Assembly: GCA_037144255.1 (NCBI GenBank)
Contig: JBAWXE010000106.1
Coordinates: 1-9,204, forward strand
DNA: 9,204 nt
Direction of reading: 5' to 3'
Source: JBAWXE01 sp037144255
GTDB taxonomy: Bacteria; Bacteroidota; Bacteroidia; Chitinophagales; Chitinophagaceae
In this document: positions 1 to 6,087 of the stretch, piece by piece
How the letters are laid out: each line of letters begins with the position of its first letter
Position numbering within the stretch: position 1 is the stretch's first letter
Translations under genes and position numbers: made by a program
The notes under the pieces: generated by a model
What the model saw: the letters and a program-made list of their open reading frames with translations, nothing else
What the model was told of the DNA's origin: nothing
The model's database searches: none

Positions 1-25
1 CTTTAAGATGATAAATTTCAAAAGC

Positions 26-52
26 AAAAGCCCTGACAAAGTCAGGGCTTTT
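26..52. terminator. Bidirectional intrinsic terminator
   Basis: A 12-bp perfect stem (AAAAGCCCTGAC pairing with GTCAGGGCTTTT) encloses a 3-nt AAA loop. On the plus strand it runs into six T residues and would end transcription of a gene lying left of the window. On the minus strand the stem is followed by TTTTGCTTTT, and it sits 35 nt beyond the stop codon of the minus-strand T9SS cargo gene, so it probably serves both convergent units. Confidence 0.9.
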
Positions 53-86
53 TTCTTAGCTAAGTATATTGGAGCTGTTTAAAAAA

Positions 87-974
87 TTATTGAACTATCG
101 TTTTAGTATAACCATATACTTCACTATTCCCCATCTTAATGAAATACATTCCTGGTAGTAAGTTGATATTATTAATTGAAAAAATGGTATTACCATTTGC
201 AACACTGATATTCTTTCTGCTCACCTCTTTACCAAGTACATCGTTAATTACAATTTCGTATTCGCCATCAGGTGCAGAGTTATATGATAATTTTATTGAC
301 TCTGGTGTGCTATTTCCAATAACAGTAAGTGGAAATAAATATTTATTCACATTTGCTACTCCTAAAGGTATACTAGTGGTAAATACATTATCTATATACC
401 AAACACTTCCTACACTGATGCTGGAATCCACATATCTGAATGCGAAATATGATGTGGTATAGGCTTCATAAGCTGTAATATTTATTTGGTGAGTAACCCA
501 CCCTATTGAATCAGCAACACTAAATGCCGGACTAAGAGTCGGAGTGAGATTTGCATATGTGCTAACCACAGTGAAAGTATCTGTTCCTGATTCTAAAATA
601 TTAAGTTTGGCTCCGGAATAAATAAAAGTAGTCTTTGTATCAAATTGTAAGTATAAACTACCTGTATAGCTGGTAAGATCGAGTGCAGGCATCACTAATA
701 TTGCCGTATCAGTATGGTTTGTGCCTAAAAAAAATCCACTACAACTCATTGCAGGAGTAGCATTTCGTCCATTTTGAGTACAATGCCAAGCTAGACTATC
801 GCCTGTAAGAATATTATGATTTTGTTCTGTCCATCCTGTTGTAGATGGGAAAAGAATACTTCCGCCACATGTAGAATTAAAGTCTTCCGATATAGATGTA
901 ACCTGCGCTTTTACCTGTAAAGAACAGGTGATTAATAGTGCAGACAAAAATGTATTCTTAATATAAAAAAACAT
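87..974 (-). CDS. Secreted protein with jelly-roll-like domain and T9SS sorting domain
   Basis: A 295-residue predicted exported protein. A TTG at 980 would add two residues, but the ATG at 974 is preferred because it directly precedes a good signal peptide (residues 1-24, cleavage after KAQ). Residues about 27-200 look like the MAM/jelly-roll 'choice-of-anchor J' or cleaved-adhesin-like folds common in Bacteroidota surface proteins. They contain a TAILVMPALDL segment and close with VWYIDNVF (191-198). Residues about 212-295 are a type A T9SS C-terminal sorting domain, with EYEIVINDVLGKEV, LLPGMYFIK and a KTIVQ end. By family knowledge such a protein crosses the outer membrane through T9SS and is released or anchored at the surface. 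The usual PNP motif at the start of the sorting domain is replaced by FPLTVIGNST. No enzyme motif is visible, so an adhesive or structural role is inference. The gene is divergent from the ECF sigma operon and shares its promoter motif. Confidence 0.85.
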   Translation of the reverse strand: MFFYIKNTFLSALLITCSLQVKAQVTSISEDFNSTCGGSILFPSTTGWTEQNHNILTGDSLAWHCTQNGRNATPAMSCSGFFLGTNHTDTAILVMPALDLTSYTGSLYLQFDTKTTFIYSGAKLNILESGTDTFTVVSTYANLTPTLSPAFSVADSIGWVTHQINITAYEAYTTSYFAFRYVDSSISVGSVWYIDNVFTTSIPLGVANVNKYLFPLTVIGNSTPESIKLSYNSAPDGEYEIVINDVLGKEVSRKNISVANGNTIFSINNINLLPGMYFIKMGNSEVYGYTKTIVQ

Positions 975-1068
975 GAGCAAAGTATTAATTTGAGCTTATT
1001 ATACATTAAATTTAATCGCAATTTACAAAAATGAGACTATATAGAATGTGATTTCTCATAATCTAATA

Positions 1069-1094
1069 GACGATGCAAATTGAAAAAATGTTAG
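1069..1094 (-). promoter_or_regulatory. P1: putative ECF-sigma promoter for the minus-strand T9SS cargo gene
   Basis: Read on the minus strand, CTAAC (1094-1090) is followed by a 17-nt spacer beginning ATTT and ending GCAT, then CGTC (1072-1069) and TATTAGAT. An AAC-type -35 element and a CGTC -10 element about 17 nt apart is the general layout of ECF sigma promoters. The same motif with identical spacing is found at two other places in the window (1121-1146 and 3794-3819), which is the main support. The cargo ATG at 974 lies 94 nt downstream of the CGTC. Assignment to the adjacent sigma factor is inference. Confidence 0.6.
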
Positions 1095-1102
1095 AAGATT
1101 AG

Positions 1103-1114
1103 GAAAATATTTTC
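1103..1114. repeat. 12-bp AT-rich palindrome midway between divergent promoters
   Basis: GAAAATATTTTC is a perfect dyad located almost exactly midway between the two divergent -35-like elements (outer edges at 1094 and 1121). It could be a regulator site or simply an AT-rich upstream activating stretch shared by both promoters. Only the symmetry and position are seen directly. Confidence 0.4.
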
Positions 1115-1120
1115 AGAAAA

Positions 1121-1146
1121 CTAACATTTGCATGATGCGCATCGTC
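1121..1146 (+). promoter_or_regulatory. P2: putative autoregulatory ECF promoter of the sigma/anti-sigma operon
   Basis: CTAAC (1121-1125), a 17-nt spacer starting ATTTGCAT and ending GCGCAT, then CGTC (1143-1146) followed by TATATAGATT. The element matches P1 and P3 in both half-sites and in spacing. It lies 55 nt upstream of the sigma start codon, and no TAnnTTTG primary-sigma element is visible between it and the gene. Unlike P1 and P3, its spacer contains the perfect palindrome GATGCGCATC (1134-1143), which abuts the CGTC and could add another layer of control. Autoregulation is a common property of ECF operons and is inferred here. Confidence 0.65.
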
Positions 1147-1201
1147 TATATAGATTAAAGGTATACTAGGCCCAATTGACGATAAATACTGATACAGAAT
1201 C

Positions 1202-1792
1202 TTGTCTATATTAAATAACATAATAAGTATATCTAGTTCTGAAAAGAGATCCTCAGAGCATACGGAACTCCGTTTGCTAATTAAAGATTGTCTTGCTAGT
1301 TCTAGAAGTGCTCAAAAAAAATTGTATGACCTATATGCACCCGGTGCGTATGGTGTCATTAAGCGTTATATATATAACAATGAACCTTTGGCAAATGAAA
1401 TATTAAATGACTCCTTTTATAAGATATTCACCAAATTAGATCAATACTCATATCAAGGTGTTTTTGAAGGTTGGATAAGGCGTATAGTAGTAAATACCAT
1501 AACAGATCATTTACGTAAGAATATCAATACAACACAACAACATAAGGAATTACAATCTGAAGATGCATTTGTGAATAGTGAGCCAGTTGGTAATATGTCG
1601 CATAAAGAGCTACTGGCATTGATACAAACATTGCCCGATCTGCAAAGAGCGGTTTTCAATTTGCATGTTATTGAAAACTACTCACATAAGGAAATTGGAT
1701 TATTACTAAACATAAGTGACAATAATAGTAGGTGGCATCTGAATGATGCTAGAAAAAGATTAAAGGCGAAAATCAATTTGATGTTAAAGTAA
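1202..1792 (+). CDS. ECF-type RNA polymerase sigma factor
   Basis: A 196-residue group IV sigma factor, the usual size for the class. Region 2 spans about residues 24-108 (LIKDCLASSRSAQKKLYDLY, then ANEILNDSFYKIFTKLDQY, then FEGWIRRIVVNTITDHLRK). Region 4 spans about 134-190 (LLALIQTLPDLQRAVFNLH, then YSHKEIGLLLNIS), with recognition helix DNNSRWHLNDARKRL. Regions 1 and 3 are absent, as expected. The start is uncertain: TTG at 1202 is used because an in-frame stop lies at 1190-1192 and no in-frame ATG precedes region 2. The gene is 11 nt upstream of a Dma-like anti-sigma gene, strongly suggesting a cognate pair. Three copies of an ECF-like promoter motif in the window suggest that it activates its own operon and both neighbouring T9SS cargo genes. 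It is expected to be held inactive at the inner membrane until the anti-sigma is signalled. Confidence 0.92.
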   Translation: MSILNNIISISSSEKRSSEHTELRLLIKDCLASSRSAQKKLYDLYAPGAYGVIKRYIYNNEPLANEILNDSFYKIFTKLDQYSYQGVFEGWIRRIVVNTITDHLRKNINTTQQHKELQSEDAFVNSEPVGNMSHKELLALIQTLPDLQRAVFNLHVIENYSHKEIGLLLNISDNNSRWHLNDARKRLKAKINLMLK

Positions 1793-1803
1793 TTGAACAT
1801 ACA

Positions 1804-3777
1804 ATGGAAAATTTCAAGAATAATATTGATGATCTCTTAAAAGAGCGGTTAGGCAACTATACCGAGACTCCACCTTCTGAGGTGTGGGATGCTCTGGAGA
1901 AAAAATTGGACGGTAATAAGGATAGAGGCTTTTTATACTATCGTCGTTTTTGGTTCTCTTTATTTTTTGCGCTTATCGCTTTGGAAGGCGTTTCATTTAT
2001 TTGGACTAAAACAACAATTTCGTTTAAACAAATTATTGACAATCAACAATTTGCACCACACAATAAATCATTTACAAAAGAAGAAGTAAATTCAAATATT
2101 GATAATATAACACTTAATAAGACTCATCAAATATCCATAGAGAATAGCTCAAATAAGCTTAGAAATAACAATACAAATATTAGAGCATACAATAGAACAT
2201 CTGAAATAACACATTCTAACATGACAGATGGAAACGATAATAATAATAAGATATCAAATTCATCAATTCTTAGTTCAAACAAAGGTGTGTCTGCAGATGC
2301 TACAAATGAATATGTAACAGAAAAAACATCTTCAATCCATATAGATAATGGCTCAAAAAATAATTTAATTAATGAAGAACTATTTGATGCCAAACAATCG
2401 GATGTTTCTAAAAATGAAATTACTACAGAAAAAGTAACGAAAGAAACAAGCATTCATAACTCACTAAGCATAATTTCTAATAAAACAACTAGTGATAGAG
2501 TATTTCCAAAAGAAAGCATTCGCAAAATAGCTGTAAATGCTTCGCTATCAAATAAAAAAGCTTTAAACAAGCCTATTAATGCAAAGCCAAATAATTCTAT
2601 TCCCAATATTAATAAAACAACAAAGCATAATCATTCAGAGCCGGAATGCAATACAATTAATAAAGCCACAATAGCTGAAAATGAAACACGTTTAGCTGAT
2701 GGGAAAGCTAATTTACTTATTAACGACATTGCTAATTCAAAAGATAAAAATAATAACCCGAATTCCATTTCATCCCTTCCTCCATCTATTGCATCAAATA
2801 ACAAGAATGCAGATGCTAGCATTAGTAACGCTCCTATAAATAGTAATTTAGCAGTTACGAAAAGTGAAATTTTTGCTAACAGTCAAACTATTACAATTGC
2901 GAAAGAAGATAGCCACGATAATATAAATACTCTTATCAATAGACCTGTATTAGAAGTAAAAGATAATTCCTCAATTATTGTTAGTGCTGATCATCTAAAT
3001 AAATATGAAGCTGGCATTAAAGCTGGGTACGAGTTAGGTATGAATAGTGGTAGTGCACAGAAAATAATTGTATCACCGTATTTACAATACAATATGAATT
3101 CTAAGTTCTCGATTTTGACACAACCTGCTATAAAATTTTCTAAGGTAAGTTCTAGGAATTTGACAGGTACTCAGTCATTTTATAAAGTGAATAATGATGG
3201 TAATTATCATATTGCAGACAGTACTATATTCGTTCCAATTGTTGGGGGTGGTGATACAATGATCACCAGAAATTATGCTTATTCACAAACCCACGACTCA
3301 ATTGTCAAATCCTATGTTACTAACAATTCATATATCGAATTCGAATTACCAATCTTATTAAAATATAACGTCACTGATAAACTTTCAGTATATGGAGGAC
3401 TAAATATTAACTATAGCAAATTGATCGGTATTTCAGAGAATACATATACAATTGGTCCCATCACAAAAACTGGTTCATCATCAACTGTGTCTAAAATTCA
3501 AGACCCGATTCCAAGCCCTGCCAATATCAATAATATAATAACATATTCAGGATCATCGATTACAGATTATAAGGCTCCATTATATCCTAATACGCAAAGT
3601 GATATTGTAAGATTTGGTTACATGCTGGGCATCAGTTACGAATTCAATAAAAAATGGTTGATAGATGCCCTTATACAACAATGCTCGGCAAAATCAAATA
3701 TTCAGGGTGGGTACGACATAAATACCCCATTATCATCAATGTATTTCCGTTTGACACTTGGATATAAACTTTTTTAA
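1804..3777 (+). CDS. Dma-like dual-membrane-spanning anti-sigma factor with C-terminal OM beta-barrel
   Basis: A 657-residue protein of mosaic design. Residues 1-48 form a short, charged cytoplasmic head with the motif PPSEVWDALEKKLD (23-36), typical of Bacteroidota proteins encoded next to ECF sigmas. Residues about 49-68 are one hydrophobic helix (FWFSLFFALIALEGVSFIW). Residues about 70-398 are a low-complexity Asn/Ser/Lys/Thr/Ile-rich linker, likely disordered. From about 400 to 657 there is an outer-membrane beta-barrel with alternating strands (YEAGIKAGYELG, IIVSPYLQYNM, FELPILLKYNV, VRFGYMLGISYEF), ending in the beta-signal-like YFRLTLGYKLF with terminal Phe. There is no cleavable signal peptide, so the helix should stay in the inner membrane while the barrel inserts in the outer one. 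This matches the Dma anti-sigma factors described in Bacteroides, as I recall them. Its inferred role is to sense outer-membrane or surface state and release the sigma factor encoded 11 nt upstream. The linker is strikingly A-rich. Confidence 0.85.
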   Translation: MENFKNNIDDLLKERLGNYTETPPSEVWDALEKKLDGNKDRGFLYYRRFWFSLFFALIALEGVSFIWTKTTISFKQIIDNQQFAPHNKSFTKEEVNSNIDNITLNKTHQISIENSSNKLRNNNTNIRAYNRTSEITHSNMTDGNDNNNKISNSSILSSNKGVSADATNEYVTEKTSSIHIDNGSKNNLINEELFDAKQSDVSKNEITTEKVTKETSIHNSLSIISNKTTSDRVFPKESIRKIAVNASLSNKKALNKPINAKPNNSIPNINKTTKHNHSEPECNTINKATIAENETRLADGKANLLINDIANSKDKNNNPNSISSLPPSIASNNKNADASISNAPINSNLAVTKSEIFANSQTITIAKEDSHDNINTLINRPVLEVKDNSSIIVSADHLNKYEAGIKAGYELGMNSGSAQKIIVSPYLQYNMNSKFSILTQPAIKFSKVSSRNLTGTQSFYKVNNDGNYHIADSTIFVPIVGGGDTMITRNYAYSQTHDSIVKSYVTNNSYIEFELPILLKYNVTDKLSVYGGLNINYSKLIGISENTYTIGPITKTGSSSTVSKIQDPIPSPANINNIITYSGSSITDYKAPLYPNTQSDIVRFGYMLGISYEFNKKWLIDALIQQCSAKSNIQGGYDINTPLSSMYFRLTLGYKLF

Positions 3778-3793
3778 AAATCAAGTTTTTTTT
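3766..3793 (+). terminator. Possible weak terminator after the sigma/anti-sigma operon
   Basis: AAACTT (3766-3771) can pair with AAGTTT (3783-3788), followed by a run of T residues to 3793. The stem is short and almost entirely A/T, so it is a weak candidate. It overlaps the end of the Dma-like gene and directly precedes promoter P3. Read-through into the PKD gene is equally possible. Confidence 0.3.
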
Positions 3794-3819
3794 CTAACAT
3801 TTTCACAAACAGCAGCGTC
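3794..3819 (+). promoter_or_regulatory. P3: putative ECF-sigma promoter of the PKD T9SS cargo gene
   Basis: CTAAC (3794-3798), a 17-nt spacer starting ATTT and ending GCAG, then CGTC (3816-3819) and ATATATAC. Half-sites and spacing are the same as in P1 and P2, although this site stands alone and is not part of an inverted repeat. That makes common recognition by one sigma factor more likely than coincidence or a DNA hairpin. The ATG of the cargo gene at 3890 follows 70 nt after the CGTC. The motif also supports the 3890 start over a TTG at 3758, which would place the promoter inside the coding region. Confidence 0.65.
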
Positions 3820-3889
3820 ATATATACAAAGCAATAACAAAATCACATTATTAATTATTATTTTGTCTCACAAATTAAATACCAATTTT

Positions 3890-5416
3890 ATGAAAAAAAC
3901 CTTTTTTACAATTCTTGCTATAGTACTGACACAAGTAGCTATGGCATGTACCGCCACATTTAGTTTTGGCGTAAATGGTCTAACAGCCACATTTAATAAT
4001 ACATCTGTTTATGGAAATACTCCAGGACAAATGATCAATGCACTGTATGATTTTGGTGATAATACTAGCAGTTATGGATCGACATCCGGACTCACTAATC
4101 ATACATACAATGCACCAGGTACATATACGGTTAGCCTAACAGTTAGCGTTATAGATTCATTATCTGGAGGTGGTACCGTGGCTTGTCAAAATACAAGCAC
4201 ACAATCGGTTACTGTAAGTTACAACCCTTGTACTGCCACTTTCATTGATACATTGGTATCAGGTACCACTTATAACTTTGCTGCAACAATATTAGGTGGC
4301 GGTACCGGTATCACTTATAACTGGAGTTTTGGCGATGGTGGCAATAGCACATTGGCTAATCCTACTCATACTTATGCGTCAAATGGTACTTACTATGTCA
4401 CACTAATCACAACAGGTAGTGGTTGCCAGGACTCTGTATGGAGCACCATTACAATTGGAAATACAGGCAATACAAATACAATATCAGGAATAATTATAAA
4501 AGATTCAATGATAGCTCCACTAACTGCCAACTTTATGGTTTGGTTAATTACTTATGACAGTGCTTCACAAATGCTTACTGCTATAGATTCTGTATCTGTA
4601 TCAGGTGTTTCTGCAACAGCATATCTGTTTAATAATGAACCTCCTGGTGTATACCGTGTAAAAGCTGCTGTTACTAATGCTCCAGTTTTAGGCAGTACAG
4701 GCTGTGTACCTACTTATCATGACTCAAGCTTATACTGGAATACTGCCAATACATTCTATCATTCCGGTGGCACAACTAGCGGTGAGGATATTTACATGTT
4801 GAATGGTATTGTAACTAGTGGACCTGGATTTATTGGAGGCAATGTTACTACAGGCGCTAACAAGTCAGCTAATAAAACTACAAGTGGCACACCACTTCCT
4901 AATTTACAGATCTACTTAGTAAATAGCAATAATCAAATGATAGCATCTACATTAACTGATGCCAGTGGCAATTATTCTTTCAGTAATCTTCCATTGGGTG
5001 TTTATTCTATCCGTCCAGAAGATATGAATTATGCCACTACTCCTATTAACAATATCATAATAAGCAGTACTCAAAATTCTGTAACTGCAATGGACTTCAA
5101 ACAACATACTATCTCCAAAACCATTACCCCAATAACAAGTGGTATTGCTACTACTACTGTAGTAGCTGATATTAACATATTCCCTAACCCATCTAATACA
5201 GGTATCGTTACATTGACATGGGGTACACTAAGCGCTAAAAACACACAAATAGCAGTTACTAATGTTACCGGTCAAAAGGTATACCAAGCTGCTGTAAATA
5301 TGGATAACAGCGGAAGTAAAATACTTAACTTATCTCAATTGCAATCAGGTATTTACTATATCACAATTGATGCCGATAATGTTCACAGGGTTCAGAAATT
5401 CGTTTTGAATCGTTAA
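3890..5416 (+). CDS. Secreted PKD-domain protein with T9SS type A sorting domain
   Basis: A 508-residue exported protein. The frame is open from a TTG at 3758, but the ATG at 3890 begins a textbook signal peptide (MKKTFFTILAIVLTQVAMA) and is chosen. Two PKD-like Ig folds follow: residues about 21-110 (ALYDFGDNTS, HTYNAPGTYTVSL) and about 113-190 (YNWSFGDGGNS, HTYASNGTYYVTL). Residues about 195-310 form an unclassified beta-rich stretch with NTISGIIIKD and GVYRVKAAV. Residues about 311-404 resemble an SdrD B/carboxypeptidase-regulatory-like domain (LPNLQIYLVNSNNQ, TDASGNYSFSNLPLGVYSI). Residues about 428-508 are a T9SS sorting domain with INIFPNPSNTG, VTGQKVYQ, LQSGIYYITI and the basic end KFVLNR. 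It contains only binding/spacer-type domains and no catalytic motif, so a surface adhesive or structural role is likely. It follows the sigma/anti-sigma operon and carries the same ECF-like promoter motif. Confidence 0.88.
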   Translation: MKKTFFTILAIVLTQVAMACTATFSFGVNGLTATFNNTSVYGNTPGQMINALYDFGDNTSSYGSTSGLTNHTYNAPGTYTVSLTVSVIDSLSGGGTVACQNTSTQSVTVSYNPCTATFIDTLVSGTTYNFAATILGGGTGITYNWSFGDGGNSTLANPTHTYASNGTYYVTLITTGSGCQDSVWSTITIGNTGNTNTISGIIIKDSMIAPLTANFMVWLITYDSASQMLTAIDSVSVSGVSATAYLFNNEPPGVYRVKAAVTNAPVLGSTGCVPTYHDSSLYWNTANTFYHSGGTTSGEDIYMLNGIVTSGPGFIGGNVTTGANKSANKTTSGTPLPNLQIYLVNSNNQMIASTLTDASGNYSFSNLPLGVYSIRPEDMNYATTPINNIIISSTQNSVTAMDFKQHTISKTITPITSGIATTTVVADINIFPNPSNTGIVTLTWGTLSAKNTQIAVTNVTGQKVYQAAVNMDNSGSKILNLSQLQSGIYYITIDADNVHRVQKFVLNR

Positions 5417-5433
5417 TAAACAAATAGTGTTAC

Positions 5434-5474
5434 AATGTAAAAGGCCACTTGATCATCAAGTGGCCTTTTACATT
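5434..5474. terminator. Bidirectional terminator between convergent genes
   Basis: A perfect 19-bp stem whose core is AAAAGGCCACTTGA pairing with TCAAGTGGCCTTTT, flanked by AATGT/ACATT, with a 3-nt TCA loop. The A/T outer stem supplies a U-tract in either direction. It starts 17 nt after the PKD gene stop and ends 15 nt beyond the stop of the minus-strand lipoprotein gene, so it insulates both units. Confidence 0.92.
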
Positions 5475-5489
5475 ATCAAATATTTTTCA

Positions 5490-5894
5490 CTACCAGTAAA
5501 TAGTATAATTTCCATTGGTTATAACGACGCTGTCTTTAGTAGTAATTTCAAAAGTACCAACATCGGATTTAGCATTATAATTAGTTGTAGACACATATTC
5601 AAAGTTTGATCCAGAGGTGTCTAGCGTATTACCATTACTAGAATATACTCCTAAACTAACAACAGTTGAAGTATCAGACATTACTAATGTAATTGATTCA
5701 TTAGTGGATGTCTTCACACCCTTTACAATTTTATACCCGACACCGATAGTTGTGGAAATGGTATTTGCGGTAAAAGCAGTACCATTTATAGTTGCAGTCA
5801 TAGTAGACGATGGTTTGGTGTCTTTCTTTGAGCACGAACTCCATAATATGCCGACTGTAGCAAAGAATACTGAATAGATCAAGATTTTCTTCAT
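5490..5894 (-). CDS. Small putative lipoprotein, DUF6252-like
   Basis: A 134-residue protein beginning MKKILIYSVFFATVGILWSSCSKKD: a lysine n-region and hydrophobic segment, then a Cys at position 21 followed by SKKD. This resembles Bacteroidota lipoprotein signals, although Trp at -3 is not the classical lipobox residue. The mature part is a short beta-rich domain starting TMTATINGTAFTANT, with ITLVMSD in the middle and a terminal NGNYTIYW. That pattern recalls small Bacteroidota lipoproteins grouped as DUF6252, a recognition by eye only. It lacks a T9SS sorting domain, and its function is unknown. It is convergent with the PKD cargo gene and divergent from tetR. Upstream on the minus strand a TAGTTTTG (5986-5979) fits the Bacteroidota -7 consensus, but no TTTG is found at the right distance, and the ECF-like motif seen elsewhere in the window is absent here. 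Confidence 0.75.
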   Translation of the reverse strand: MKKILIYSVFFATVGILWSSCSKKDTKPSSTMTATINGTAFTANTISTTIGVGYKIVKGVKTSTNESITLVMSDTSTVVSLGVYSSNGNTLDTSGSNFEYVSTTNYNAKSDVGTFEITTKDSVVITNGNYTIYW

Positions 5895-5978
5895 TTTTTT
5901 TCAAAAGTAGGAAAATTGATACACAAGATATTGCAATAAGATTTCAACAATATAACTAACTGAATTACAATACTATAA

Positions 5979-5986
5979 CAAAACTA
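5979..5986 (-). promoter_or_regulatory. Possible -7 element for the lipoprotein gene
   Basis: TAGTTTTG on the minus strand matches the TAnnTTTG element used by the Bacteroidota primary sigma factor. It lies 84 nt upstream of the lipoprotein ATG. No TTTG is seen 17-19 nt further upstream, so support is partial. Confidence 0.3.
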
Positions 5987-6034
5987 TAGCAAATATTTAT
6001 TCTTAAATAGATAATTTCATTGTTAAAAAATCAA

Positions 6035-6067
6035 TTAAACGTTTGTTTAAATCAAACGATTGTTTAA
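6035..6067. promoter_or_regulatory. Tandem TetR-type operators
   Basis: Two near-identical 14-bp sequences, AAACGTTTGTTTAA (6037-6050) and AAACGATTGTTTAA (6054-6067), differ at one base and start 17 bp apart. Each is a dyad of form AAAC-N4-GTTT; the first extends to TTAAAC-N4-GTTTAA (6035-6050). They cover the -33 element and the start of the -7 element of the tetR promoter, so bound regulator would block RNA polymerase. Assignment to the adjacent TetR protein is inferred from position and symmetry. Confidence 0.65.
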
Positions 6068-6072
6068 TTTTG
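6042..6072 (+). promoter_or_regulatory. Primary-sigma promoter of the tetR efflux operon
   Basis: TTTG (6042-6045), a 19-nt spacer, then TAATTTTG (6065-6072): a full match to the Bacteroidota TTTG/TAnnTTTG consensus. The tetR ATG at 6088 is only 15 nt beyond the -7 element, implying a very short leader. The promoter is overlaid by two tandem dyads. Confidence 0.75.
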
Positions 6073-6087
6073 TGTTCAGATTGAAAC

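Noticed and set aside
139..462. Plus-strand open frame of 107 codons
   Set aside because: It lies wholly antisense to the sorting-domain half of the minus-strand T9SS cargo gene, which has clear domain evidence.
1061..1155. Inverted repeat as a terminator, riboswitch or MITE remnant
   Set aside because: There is no T-tract, target-site duplication or aptamer-like core, and the arms are better explained as two divergent copies of the promoter motif that recurs alone at 3794-3819.
2127..2822. Minus-strand open frames inside the linker of the Dma-like gene
   Set aside because: They are antisense shadows of a low-complexity AT-rich region, with Leu/Phe/Ser-rich composition and no domain.
3858..3865. 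TTATTTTG as a primary-sigma -7 element for the PKD gene
   Set aside because: It misses the TA of TAnnTTTG by one position and has no TTTG at the right spacing; P3 is a better candidate.
3758..3889. N-terminal extension of the PKD gene from a TTG at 3758
   Set aside because: It would overlap the Dma-like gene, contain promoter P3 and bury the clear signal peptide that starts at the ATG at 3890.
3890..3952. Lipoprotein signal (VAMAC) in the PKD cargo
   Set aside because: Ala at -3 and Met at -2 do not fit a lipobox, and a C-terminal T9SS sorting domain explains surface delivery.
5427..5877. Plus-strand open frames across the lipoprotein locus
   Set aside because: They are antisense to the lipoprotein gene, one runs through the terminator hairpin, and neither shows a recognisable protein pattern.
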